Of a DNA stretch of 64,000 nt, positions 11,329 through 22,897 are shown in pieces (within the stretch, counting starts at the first letter, position 1; the number at the start of each line of letters is the position of its first letter). The notes beneath the pieces were generated by a model. That model was not told where the DNA came from and ran no database searches. It saw only the letters and a list, made by a program, of their open reading frames with translations. Made by a program: the position numbers and the translations under genes. The stretch is from Arthrinium phaeospermum (lineage: Eukaryota > Ascomycota > Sordariomycetes > Amphisphaeriales > Apiosporaceae). The stretch covers positions 248,001-312,000 of the forward strand of contig QYRS01000007.1 of NCBI GenBank assembly GCA_006503535.1, given 5' to 3'.

Positions 11329-13246
11329 GAAAGTCGGCCCACCGGTTCATTATTTGGCCGACTCTTCATGCTACCGGGACCTGTGTGCCAGCCAGATCCT
11401 CCGACAGACTTCGATCATTTTCGGATGGGGTGCTTGGCCTATAATGGTTCGACTATAAGCTCTACACCCATTTACCCTTGGGAATCCTAGCCAGTCGGGG
11501 CTCCACGAGCCAGACTACATGTATGATATTCAGCGAAGACTAGATTGAAGGATTCAATCGCGTAGGGAGTTGGGACTTATAAGTTAGATTGGGTATTATC
11601 GATTGAGAGCAGCGGTATCAGGGGCCATCTTGTGTCGGCCATAAGCGATGTTCAGTAGATTCTGTAGAATCTCGTAATAGAAGGTTGTCAGCGAATACAC
11701 GTGTTGTCGACCAGCAGTGTCCTGAGTTTTCCCTGTCCGTTTGTGTTGCCTTTGAGTCTTGACATGATGGCAGCACAGGAGTTGGTGCAGCTCCATCGGA
11801 CCGTTGCGCCATGATGAGTGGATTGACGAGACGAAATCCCACCGGGCCCCAGACTGCAGGTTCCACGAGTTCCACAGAACTAGCAATCCGCTGCACGCTG
11901 GCTCCCGGAAGCACGTGTCACGAGAAATCTACGGATTGGACCCCATCGGAAAGCCTATTCGGACCTCCACGCCCTGATGCTGCAGAAGAATAACCGCGTA
12001 ACAGACAGAAGGACAACCCGGGCAACTACTATCCATCGATCAGCCTAGGCGGGCTATCGGCTTGCCCGAGGGTATTACTCTACACGACGGCATGTCGGTA
12101 TGGGCAAAGGAGAAACGGGGTGGTGGGCAAACTGGCAGTGGCTGTGTTGAGACAAAGCTGACAACATTGAAGCTACCGAACACAAGACCACCAATCCGGG
12201 TTACATTGGCAGCCGAGGGACGTGGGGGTTGCTACGTTTGCGTCTTTGCGCTGGGCTCAAAGAATGACCACGAAGCTATGGGAGTAGGAGCTCGGCCTTA
12301 CAACTTGTCGACCACGCAACGCAAGATGGTAATGGGAAAGGGCCGACAAATACATAAGATAGGCTGGGACGTATCCGTTCGCCATGATAGCCAGGGAGAA
12401 AGTCAATCGGGGCATGCCGAGAAAAGAAACGAGTAGGCACGCGATCAACATGCCGGCATGCTGCCAAGACGGGCTATTACGGGGGTCGCAGGCTAGTCAG
12501 AAAGCTTGACTTCAATGCCCTCGCCCTCGCTCCGTCCGTCCAGGTTTAACCAGGACCTATCCGACCACGACCCTAATGTTCAAAGACCAGTTCGTGTCAC
12601 CCAGGATACACCGCATCGATCCAATGCATTGGCACGAGACGGCGTCCTGCTGTCTGATAGGCTGGATTTTGCGGGTGACTACCCAAGTACGAAGAGCATG
12701 TTATGGCTGAAGAGGGGGCCGCTGGCCTATGATGCCCTTCCATCTATCGCCCTTATCTAAACCCAAATTGGGAGGTTGTTTGTGACATGACGATAGAGCA
12801 AAGGAGGGATTTGTTTGAACCAGTCGGCAGGAAGTAAGGCAACTTCCATTCGATCCTTTTCACCACCTTGGGTTCCAAGTACCATGTGACCTTTGCCTTC
12901 ATCTAATTGCAAGCAAGCAGTAGTGGTACGCTTGCATTGCATCCGCATACACATACATTCGTACCGAACCTAGCAAGCTGCAAGACTGCGTCTGCAGGGA
13001 ACCTTTCATTTAATACAAGACATGATGCATTGTTTTTCTTTGACAATTGCTTCATACTAGTCTCGCTACACCTATGAATCAAAATACCTAGTATTCACCT
13101 GCCTACCAAGCTACTTACCTACTTACTAATTCGTCAACGCCTTCACCTACAACCTACTGCTCTACCTGCATCCACGTAATCTGCTCACCCGGCATATTTA
13201 TGTTCTACGCCACCACCTGCTCTGTCATCTCGCGGTGCTAGCCAAC
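11329..13246. other. Intergenic region between NCR1 and the Git1-type permease
   Basis: About 1.9 kb with no frame that looks coding. The first 250 bases are the 3' flank of NCR1. From about 12960 onward the strand is rich in CTAC/CTTAC blocks, the likely promoter and leader of the gene at 13247. Confidence 0.55.
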
Positions 13247-15320
13247 ATGTTTGGCCTCAAGAAGAAGAGAGAGGAGGAGCCGCAACAGATCGTCGCGCGC
13301 GATGGCGCCGATGATGCAGCTTCTCCCACGAACGACAACAAGAAGTTCTGGCATGCCCTATTTCCCATCATGGCTTGTGGCGCCGGTCTGTTCTCCGACG
13401 GATATGTGAACAATGTGCGCACCAAATGCCATAGCTACTCCGTGGATGGTTGACGGAATACTGACTGACTTGCCGCGTCTTTGGCTGTTTTAGGTCATTG
13501 GCTCCGTGTCGCCCATTTTCGCCCAGTTGTACGGCGATGAATGGTCCAATTCCAACGCCAAGCACTTCGTCAACGACATTGCTTTCGCTGGCACGGTAAG
13601 TCTGGCGATCCGGCAGCGCCTGCCTGCGCTTTCCCACGGGGGCGAAACACCTCGACTTGTGCTGACATTGTTCTCTGCGTCTCAAGGTAGTCGGCATGCT
13701 TATCTTTGGCTACACCTCGGACCACTGGTCTAGGACGGGCTCGCTGTTGGTTTCGACTTTGATCCTGATCATCTTCACTGCTCTGGCTGCTGCTTCATAC
13801 TGGCATGGCGAAACCATCGGCATGTTCAACATCTTGACCGCATGGCGCTTCTTTGTAAGTTTCTGCAACCAGTAACACCATCAGCTATAAGTCGGTGAGG
13901 CTAATCTCACTTTGGCAGGTCGGCATCGGTATCGGAGGTAAGGGAACCCCGGAAACATGGCAGGTATCGTGGATGACTGATTGTTTCTGTAGGCGAATAT
14001 CCAGCTGGAAGCGTCGCATGTGCCGAGTCAACTGGCGAGATGAAGAGTGGCACTCGCAATGCATGGTTCATCCTGTTCACCAACAGCATGATTGATTGGG
14101 GTAAGCTGCCATCCTCTCATTTGCTGCTCTCTGCCTCAAGAGAGCAACGAAGCCGTCATGGCGGTCAGGGTGCTAATTTACGGATTGCCACAGGTTTTGT
14201 CTTTGGTGCTTTTGTGCCTTGTAAGTCGAGCACGAACAAAGAGAAAGTGCGGAGCATTTGGTATTCTAACCTGACCTATCTATTCAGATGTGGTGGCTGC
14301 TGCTTGTCATAACAACCACCTGGAAACCATGTGGCGAACGCCACTCGCTATCGGCGTCGTCTTCCCCCTGGTTCTATTCCTACTCCGGCTGAAGTTGAAA
14401 GAACCCGAGGAATTCAGTCGCGAGTCTATGAAGAACACCAAAACACCCTACTGGCTCGTACTTAAGTACTACGGCTTCCGGTTGTTCGTAATCAGCCTTG
14501 TCTGGTTCCTCTACGACGTAAGTTCCCATCAGTGGCCCATTACTCATTGCTCATACAGCGTATTGGTTTGGCTTACCTTGGACGGCCCCAGTTTTCTGCC
14601 TACGCGTTCAGCCTGTACGCGAGCACAATCCTTTCCAGTATCTATGGCGGCGAAGCTCCCTTCACGACGGTTTTCGGATGGAACACTGTCATCATGCTGT
14701 TCTACATTCCTGGCACGATGCTGGGCGCCCCCGTGAGCGACAGGCTTGGACCGCGATGGACGCTCATCCTAGGAGTCACACTCCAGGCTGTTGTCGGCTT
14801 CATCATGGCAGGTTGCTATGCCAAGCTCGCCCAGCCCAGTATCGTCGGGGCGTTTGCCGTGGTCTACGGTCTCTTTTTGACCTTCGGTGAGCTGGGTCCT
14901 GGCAACAACATTGGTCTTCTGGCCTCCAAGACATGCGCAACCGGAGTCCGGGGCCAGTACTACGGAATTGCGGCCGCAGTCGGCAAGATCGGCGCCTTCG
15001 TCGGTACTTTGGTCTTCCCTTTCATTCAGGATGCCGGTGGAGACGATGAGATCAAGCGGAACCAGTATCCCTTTTACGTCAGTTCCAGCTTGTGCTTGTT
15101 GTCTGCGGCGCTCGTTTACTTCTTGGTCCCCGAGATAGGCCAGGATACCATTGCCAAGGAAGACACCGACTTCCGCGCTCATCTGGAGAGCCAAGGTTGG
15201 GATGTCCGCCAGCTCGGTCTGAAGAAAGGAGATTCGGCGGATACATTGGAGAACAACGTCGACCCCATCGCATATGGCAAGGATCAGTCATTGGCTTCCA
15301 AGGAAGCAATAGGCCGTTGA
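13247..15320 (+). CDS. MFS glycerophosphodiester/phosphate permease, Git1 type
   Basis: Eight exons: 13247-13414, 13494-13595, 13687-13854, 13919-13937, 13993-14100, 14194-14220, 14288-14517, 14592-15320. They join in frame to about 516 residues ending in TGA. Exons of 19 and 27 nt lie in the middle. After a short charged N-terminus come an MFS core with the block DGYVNNVIGSVSPIF, a loop FGYTSDHWSRTGS and the signature RFFVGIGIGGEYPAGS, as in the phosphate:proton symporter (PHS) branch. The second half carries GAPVSDRLGPRWTLI and the GELGPGNNIGLLASKTCATG block seen in Git1 and Pho84 relatives. Yeast Git1 imports glycerophosphoinositol and glycerophosphocholine as phosphate sources. Close similarity to Git1 rather than Pho84 is my reading; the exact substrate cannot be told. 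Two exon junctions use less typical signals (donor GTGCGC at 13415, acceptor AAG at 13686). Confidence 0.85.
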
Positions 15321-15394
15321 GGAAATGCTTAGTCGCTACATGTAGCCCAGCAAGGCCACAGGCATGATCGTGGAGATTACGAAGAGGGAAGAGT

Positions 15395-15409
15395 GAGAGA
15401 GAGAGAGAG
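15395..15409. repeat. (GA)n microsatellite
   Basis: A short GA run in the 3' flank shared by the convergent permease and esterase genes. Confidence 0.7.
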
Positions 15410-15561
15410 CGATTGGAATATATTCAGATGGTACCCTTATGCAGTAAACGCATGAACATTGAGATGTACATTTGGAACCGGACCACTATTGTGTGTACTT
15501 GTTCTCCCACCCATACTTTCCATCCTAGTCCTATAAGGGGAGTGGCTTAATCTGACCCTGC

Positions 15562-16513
15562 TCAGGAAAGGAGACCGAAGAATGTCAACATGACCTTGTC
15601 GTTGATGGCAGGCATGTGGCCGAGGCCTTGGCCCATGTAGCCCACGACCTTGGAGCCGTCGCCGTAGAGGTACTGGGTGTAGGGCGAGGCCGGGACGTTG
15701 GCGACGGTCTTCATGTCGGGGACCTCGAGGACGTCGCTCCACTGCTTGAGGGCTTCGAGGGCGCACTGGGGCCGGACGAGGGCGTCGCCGGTGCCGTGCC
15801 AGATCATCATGCGGGGGCGCTTGCCGGTGTAGCCCGGGTAGGCGTTGCGGACGTACTTGCCCCAGTCGGCGGGCGTGTGCTGCAGGCCCTGGGCGCACGT
15901 CTGGTTGGGGCTGAAGGGCGTGGCCGAGGGGGCGCCGGCGAAGCAGGCAAAGGCGGTGCCCGACGTGGCGGAGCCGGCGGCGAAGACCTCGGGGTAGGTG
16001 CCGGCGATGACGTTGGTCATCATGCCGCCCGAGGAGGAGCCGAAGACGTAGACGCGCTCCGGGTCGGCCGTGTACTTGTCCAGCGTGTAGTTGACCATCT
16101 GCACGATGCCGGCCGCGTCGCCGCCCGCGCCGTGCGTCAGCGAGGCGGCGTTCTGGACGTCCCAGCAGTTGGACATGTGCGGCGTCGAGGGGTAGATGAG
16201 GATGAAGCCCAGCTGGTCGGCGTACTGCACCGTCGGGCGCGTGCCCGAGAACCACTGCTGGCCGGAGCCGCCGCAGGGGTGGAGCTGTTGGTGAACAAAA
16301 GTCAGCACGTTTACCTACTCCCTCGCTTTCGAGGGGAAGGTGGGTTCCACTTACAGCGACGACGATGGCGGGGTTGGTGGCCAGCTTGTCGGGGACGTAG
16401 ATGTACATCTGGATCTGCGAGGGGTTGGTGCCGAAGCCGGTGACGGCCTGCAGGGAGGCGGCCATGGTCGTGGTGGCCGCGAGGGCTGCGGCGAAGAGGG
16501 AACGGAACAACAT
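15562..16513 (-). CDS. Secreted esterase of the CE1/PHB-depolymerase family
   Basis: Two exons (16513-16355 and 16284-15562) joined across a 70-nt intron (donor GTAAGT, acceptor CAACAG) give 293 residues. MLFRSLFAAALAATTTMAAS is a signal peptide, so the enzyme is extracellular. The core shows LHPCGGSGQQWF (oxyanion region), VFGSSSGGMM with the nucleophile Ser near residue 137 in a G-x-S-x-G box, MMIWHGTGDALV bearing the likely catalytic Asp, and GQGLGHMPAI bearing the likely His. This is the fold of fungal acetylxylan and feruloyl esterases that remove ester groups from hemicellulose. No cellulose-binding module follows. Acetylxylan versus feruloyl activity cannot be decided from sequence. 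The coding strand is strongly GC-rich. Confidence 0.88.
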
Positions 16514-18868
16514 CTTGTCGATGTCTTCTTGCTACTTCAACTTCCTATTCTGTCTTCTCTTTCTCTTTTATTCTTCTTGCTTGTATTACCACAGTACTCC
16601 TATTCTTGCTGTGCTGTGCTGTGCTGGTCCTGGAATCTATTTCCCCATTGTGAGGAAGGGCTTGCCTCTATATATAAGTATACATGCATTGATATTTGTC
16701 TATGTCGTCCAGAAATAGGACCCCCCCCTTACTTCGGCCTATTCATGCCTTATCCCGCCACGTCTGCCACCCATCTTGGTAAAAGCCCAAATATTGTATG
16801 CGTCGTTAAACAAAACGCTACGCGAAAGATCCGGTGGCAACAGCCGCGACCCCGTGGTGCAAATTGACAGAGTCGCAGACTCGGAGCCTTTGCTGGATTG
16901 GGGACGGCTCGGAGGTCGTGGCCAAGTTACCGGGTAAATCCAATTGGCTGATACGGCTTCTGGGCCCCATGCTGTTGCATTTCATCTCTCTCTTGTTGGG
17001 CCAGACAGCCTCCCGGGTCTCTAGGTTAGGCGTCTTCCTCGTCCGCATGCATGTCATCGAATTTCCCCACGTTTGCTCGCAGTTGGAGTAAGTAAGTGAG
17101 GTTGTTGGGTCAGTCGCCCACCATACCCTCCTCCCCCTTTCCATTCCCAATTGAGGGTATTCAGGAGAGAGGCGGGTCCAGCACTGCTGCGACGACACGC
17201 TTACGCTTCCAGACTACGACTATCCCTTCCCGTTCGTCAATACACAGTCACATATATCCGAAGTTCATCAATACAAGATTAGCTAAGCCGTGTTTGGTTC
17301 CTTATCTTTGGATGCAGTAATCAACATCATACCTTTTTCGCCCCTTACACTTGTGTTGCCGCCATCAAGGAAGACAACAAAAAGCGCCAATGGGATCGCA
17401 TGCTTTCCCATATGCACCCCACAATGTGCCCGGCATTCATCTATAGTACATTACCCTCCCCTTGGGTGTCACTGGGCTTGCAGCATGCATGCCTGTAATG
17501 CTGTCAAAGTGCCGCCTGCCATTCCCGGGGGAGCTGTGCTTGTTAAATCCAAATGAGCTGGCCATCGAAATCGGACGTACACCAAGGCCTGGGGATCTAT
17601 CTCACATGCCAAGAACCGCGCATAGCCCTCTCTTCCCCCAACTCTCCCTAATTCGACACGGAGTTTAGTCAGTGGTAGCAAAAGTAGCAGTAGCGCTTGG
17701 TATTGCAAGAGCCCGGGGTAACGATGCTAAAGAGACAGATCAACCAGGGGGAGCGAAGCATCGCTTCCATCTCCGTATGTCGCAGCCGGATGGTTGGTGG
17801 TTGTCGTCATGCCCCGGAGCCGGCAGCACTGGACGGCAGCACTCGAGGGGCCCAGCCCACCCAAGCCGCTGTTTTTGCAGCATATCGACAATCTTAAGGA
17901 CTATCCGCTCCGGAGGACTGGAACCAACTCTAGCCCACCCAGTAAGACGAAATACTTCCCCTGGCGAAAGAAGTGCTGAACGCGAACCGCGTAAAGCCGC
18001 CGTCAACAAGCTCCTCCTTTCTTCGCAGTCCAACATACCTTTGTCGATCTTATACCAAGCCTGTCCACGGAAGCCAAAGCCGCACACATTCTCTCCCTTT
18101 CCACTCATCTGAACCTTTTGCAGCCCAGTATCCTTTCGTTCGGACCGCCTGGGTCACCGACGTGCCCCCTCTCCCTCCCTCCCCTTTCTGTATGCCAGAT
18201 GATGTATCCCGTGGCACCAGCCCAACAAAGAGAGGGAGAAGCAACGACCAGCATTGCCCTTCACTGAGCTGGCAATACGTTCGTTTCATGAGCGTCCCTC
18301 CCCAACCTAGGAGCGTATCGGTCTACGTTCGAACGCGGTTGACGAGAGTGAAACAAGGCGGTATTCCCAGTTCCCCTTTCTTTGACCGTCGCATCCTGTT
18401 TGTCAACTGATCAGTCTTGCTTTTACCAGACGCCCTCGTCTCGTCGTTATACTGCTGAGCCGTCACGATCTCCGGGCTTGCATCCGTCTTATTTCCTCAT
18501 AGGCAGGCAGAAGTGAAGAATGTATTATTGACCATTGGAAGTTTGATGGTAGCCCTATGATCAGCTGGACCCCAACCCCACTGGTTTTCGAATGTCACCT
18601 ACCGAAGAAGTTATGGACGTACACCATAACCCCTTTTCCGTGTCGAAATTCAACCAATAGTGACATGTTCTGCGTCACTGTTCAACACGCCCAGGGATCC
18701 AAATATGCAAATATGGCCCACAACCACTTGATTGTTTCGAACCGTGTCACGCAATGCGACGCGTTGCTAGTATATCCCGGCATAAGATGTTCACGCATAG
18801 ATGGAGAGCAATATTCTGAACTTTCTCTATTTTTTGTTTAGGTCAGGGTATGTAACAATGCAGATCTA
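16514..18868. other. Intergenic region upstream of the esterase and downstream of KAR2
   Basis: About 2.35 kb without a supportable gene. On the minus strand a TATATATA element at about 16669-16677 lies some 155 bases before the esterase start and may be its TATA box. A TGCTG/TGTGC short repeat lies at about 16607-16626. Small open frames between 17.6 and 18.4 kb overlap on both strands and show no domain. Confidence 0.5.
16669..16677 (-). promoter_or_regulatory. Possible TATA box of the secreted esterase gene
   Basis: A TATATATA stretch about 155 nt upstream of the start codon at 16513, read on the minus strand. The position fits a core promoter with a moderate leader. This is based on the motif alone. 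Confidence 0.35.
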
Positions 18869-21090
18869 TCAATGCAAAAGCAGCTTAGAGCTCGTCGTGA
18901 CCAGCGGGCTCGTCGTCCTCGCCACCGGGGCAGAGCCACCGTACAGCTTGGAGGTGATGGGGTAAGCCACGTTCGAGAGCTTCTCCTTCTGCTCCTCGAA
19001 GTCCTCAGCAGTAGCAGAGGCGGCGTTCTCGTCGAGCCAGTCAGTGGCCTCCTTGACGGCATCCATAATCTATCGTCATGTTAGTGAAAAGTCAGGTGAG
19101 TAGGTAGGTTGAATCAGTGCGACTTACAGTCTCCTTGTCCTCCTCGTCGATCTTGCCACCGAGACCCTCGTCGTCGTTGACTTGGTTCTTCAGGTTGAAG
19201 GCGTAGTTCTCGAGACCGTTACGGGCCTCGATGCGCTCACGGGTGGCCTTATCCTCCTCGGCGTACTTCTCAGCCTCGGCAACCATGCGGTCAATCTCGT
19301 CCTGGGTGAGACGACCCTTGTCGTTGGTGATGGTGATGGACTCCTGCTTGCCAGCGCCCTTGTCGTGGGCAGAGACCTTGAGGACACCGTTGGCATCGAG
19401 CTCGAAAGAGACCTCGATCTGGGGCTGGCCACGAGGAGCCGGGGGAATGCCGGTAAGCTCGAACTTGCCCAGGAGGTTGTTGTCCTTGGTCATAGAACGC
19501 TCACCCTCGAAGACCTGGATCAGGACGACGGGCTGGTTATCGGCAGCAGTCGAGAAGATCTGGCTCTTGCGGGTAGGAATGGCAGTGTTACGGGGGATGA
19601 GCTTGGTCATGACTCCACCAGTGGTCTCGATACCGAGGGTCAATGGGTTGACATCCATGAGGACAATATCCTCAGTACCCTCCTCACCGGACAGAACACC
19701 GGCCTGGACGGCAGCGCCGAAAGCGACAGCCTCATCGGGGTTGATACCCTTGCTGGCCTTCTTGCCGGCAAAGAACTCCTCGAGAAGGGTCTGGACCTTG
19801 GGAATACGGGTGGAACCACCGACCAGGACGATGTCGTCAATCTCCTCCTTCTTGAGCTTGGCGTCATCGAGAACCTGCTTGACGGGCTTGAGAGTGCGCT
19901 TGAAGAGATCCATGTTGAGCTCCTCGAACTTGGCGCGGGTTAGGGTCTCGGAGAAGTCCTTGCCATCGAAGAAAGCTTCGATCTCAATGCGGGTAGACAT
20001 CTGCGAAGACAGAGTTCGCTTGGCCTTCTCGGCCTCACGCTTGAGCTTACCCATAGCCTTGAGGTCCTTGGTGATGTCGACGCTGTTCTTCTTGTTGTAC
20101 GACTTGGCGAAGTGGTTGATGACACGCTGGTCGAAATCCTCACCACCAAGATGGGTGTCACCAGCAGTAGCCAGAACCTCGAAGATGCCATCGTCGATGG
20201 ACAGCAGGGACACATCGAAGGTACCACCACCGAGATCGTACACAATGATGTGGCGCTCGCCGCCAGTCTTGTCAAGACCGTAGGCGATAGCGGCAGCAGT
20301 GGGCTCGTTGACAATACGGAGGACGTTGAGACCGGCAATGATACCGGCGTCCTTGGTGGCCTGTCGCTGGTTGTCGTTGAAGTAGGCAGGGACAGTGACG
20401 ACGGCGTTGGTAACCTTCTTGCCCAGGTAGGCCTCGGCAACCTCCTTCATCTTGCCCAGAATGACGGCAGAGACCTCCTCGGGGGTCAGCTGCTTCTTGC
20501 TGCCAGAGACGGAAACCTCGATGACGGGCTTGCCGGCCTTGTTGATGACCTTGTAGGGGAAGTGCTTGAGATCGGTCTGGACTTCCTTCTCCTCGAACTT
20601 GCGACCGATGAAACGCCTGAAAAATAGACGTGTTAGTGGCCATGCTGCAGAGAATAGAGCATTTCGCAACTGCCATGAGAGAATGTCACTTACTTGACGT
20701 CATAGATGGTGTTGTAAGGGTTTCCAGCGGCCTGTTGTTTGGCGGCATCTCCGACCAGACGCTCCTCCTCGGTGAAGGCGACGTATGACGGGGTGATTCG
20801 GTTACCTTGGTCGTTGACGAGAATCTCGACCTTGCCCTTCTGCATCACACCGACACAAGAGTAGGTAGTACCAAGATCCTGAAGAGAGAAACGGGTCAGT
20901 AGGGCGTACAGCGGCGGGAGCTCAAGAGAGAGAAAAGGTGGTCTTGACTTACAATACCAATGACAGTTCCAACTTCCGCAGACTCGTCGGCCCGCACCGT
21001 CTGGACAAAAGCGAGGGGGGAGAAGAGGAGGCAGATCCATGCGATCATGCCCAGGCCCAAGGCCCACGAGCTCTGAGAGCTTCGCGACAT
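18869..21090 (-). CDS. KAR2: ER Hsp70 chaperone BiP/Kar2, with apparent one-base frameshift before HDEL
   Basis: Four exons: 21090-20953, 20878-20694, 20616-19128, and 19069 to the stop. Exon 1 encodes a signal peptide ([18 protein letters not shown]) and the start of the ATPase domain, VGTVIGI. Exon 2 continues [12 protein letters not shown]. Later come [48 protein letters not shown] and the substrate domain. As assembled, the last exon reads through to a TGA at 18869 with a nonsense tail. One base out of frame, the same DNA encodes [11 protein letters not shown] followed by TAA at 18885-18887, the ER-retrieval signal expected of BiP. Adding one base in the GGGG run at 18927-18930 restores it and gives about 665 residues. 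Family role: folding, translocation and unfolded-protein sensing in the ER lumen. Confidence 0.95.
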
Positions 21091-22897
21091 GGCGGGGGAT
21101 ATGTGTGGGCAACTCTCGAATCGTCGACAAGCAGTTGTAAGAATGGCGACAAATAATATGTAAGTGGAGGGGTTATGGAAAAGGCAGATAGAGACCTATC
21201 AGGGCTGGAGCATGTGGAAGCTCGAGCTGACTCTGGTCGTTGTGTTGTTGTCTTTTGCACCACTGGGAAGTAGTGAGAGATGGGGGAAGAGAAGTTGAAC
21301 AGACCGGCAACAGCTCTGGAGAATTCCCTTATGTAGAGATTCAAGACTGTGCTGCCCTGCAAAAGTGAATACTTGTCCAGTTGTTGCCAGATTTCCAAAA
21401 GGCCAGATTTTTGGGACTAGCCAGTTAGTGGGCTAGTTGGACTAGGGGACTTGCTGCTTGGTGCTTGGCACTCTTTGCACTTGGGCAGCACAGACCATGT
21501 GGAGACCGCAATTGTTTGATTTGGAGGGACGGGTCGAATACCGTAACTGGTCAGTTAGGTGAACACTTGACTTGGTGACTGCTGGTCACTGTGAACCACG
21601 TTGACCACATGAAATTGCAGTAGCACCGTCTGACGTTGAATGCAATGCAGTGAGCAATGAGGCTGGGAATGTGTCTACAGGGAGTACTGACTACATAGAC
21701 TTGTGTTGAACTGCCTCTAAAAGTACCACCATCGAAGCTACTTGAAGTTAGGTACGTGTGGGATGTATTCCATCAATTAATCAGCCCTGCGCGGTTGATG
21801 CCAGCTTGCAGGAGTGCACAGGCACACCATGCTATTTTAACTTTTAAGCTCTTTGTGGCCTTTTCTCAGGCACCACGGTAAATCTCGTGTTAGCCCATAC
21901 ATAGTATATTACACGTTGCAGTTTGTTAGTATGTACTCCCAGGTCCAGGTAGGTTGCAATCATCTTGAGTCACTGGAGACTGGCCATTCATTATTTCTCC
22001 GCAAGCTGTAGGTGGTAGCACATTCTCGAAGAAGCTACATATGTTCCCAGATTTCCACCCGGCATCTTTGCCATATGCGGGGCCCTCATGGACTGGCTCC
22101 GATAATGCGTATCCACCCCCTTCCATCTTCTTTTGTTCACATTTGCTGTCCTCTTCGCCCCCGTGTCAGAAGCCCGTGTGGGCTGGCAGCCTGGAGCAAG
22201 ATACATAGTAGTAGGACTCACGAGATGATGCATATTGATCCTTGCCAGTCTTGAGATAATACCTTGACGCACCAACGGACCATCTTTGTCCGGTGTCTAG
22301 GCCTAGCTGATTGGCAATTACACCGCATCTTACCTCCTGCTGACCGAGCTCAGAGCCGTATGCCTGCCTAGGTAGTTTGTCCGTCTTGTCACCTGTGAAG
22401 AGCCTCAATCTGTCCCATCCTATCAGTAGAAGAACACTTTAGTGCTCCTGGGCTGGTGGTGTCATCTAACAACCTATCCCCACAAGTCTACTTCGAGCAC
22501 ACCTAATTGATGTATCTGTTCGCAGCTGTTGCCCAATCGTTCCTGGAATGCTTACTACTGGCTATGTTTAGGACTAAAGACCCAAGGCGCTATGTACTCA
22601 TTCAAGGGACCACACTTCTAATAATAGCTGTCAAGGCTGGGCTCAGCTCCGCTGCTGGGTTTCTTCAGACATAACCGGATTACGACCTACGTGACTACAT
22701 ACATATATTTCAACCACAGCCAGTGGCAACCCAGGTACACAAATTACATATATAGGTAATTACACAGATATTCACTATGCCATCACTGAGAATTGATGGT
22801 TAGCAGGTCGAGAGTCACAGACTGCAGTAAATTTGGGTATCGGCTTTCTACAGAGGGAGAAGACAAATGCTCTATCTGGGACCGCCTTGACAACTTT
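21091..22897. other. Intergenic region between KAR2 and HBS1
   Basis: About 1.8 kb. The part next to 21090 is the KAR2 promoter on the minus strand. I looked for an unfolded-protein-response element and saw no convincing full match. The remainder, to the HBS1 stop at 22898, holds only short overlapping open frames and I see no gene. Confidence 0.5.

Noticed and set aside
17672..18410. Two overlapping plus-strand frames of about 145 codons
   Set aside because: Overlapping different frames, no domain, and similar-sized frames on the opposite strand.
19182..20627. Long plus-strand open frames (253, 350 and 171 codons) opposite KAR2
   Set aside because: Antisense shadows of a highly biased coding sequence; their proteins have no domain, and KAR2 on the other strand is certain.
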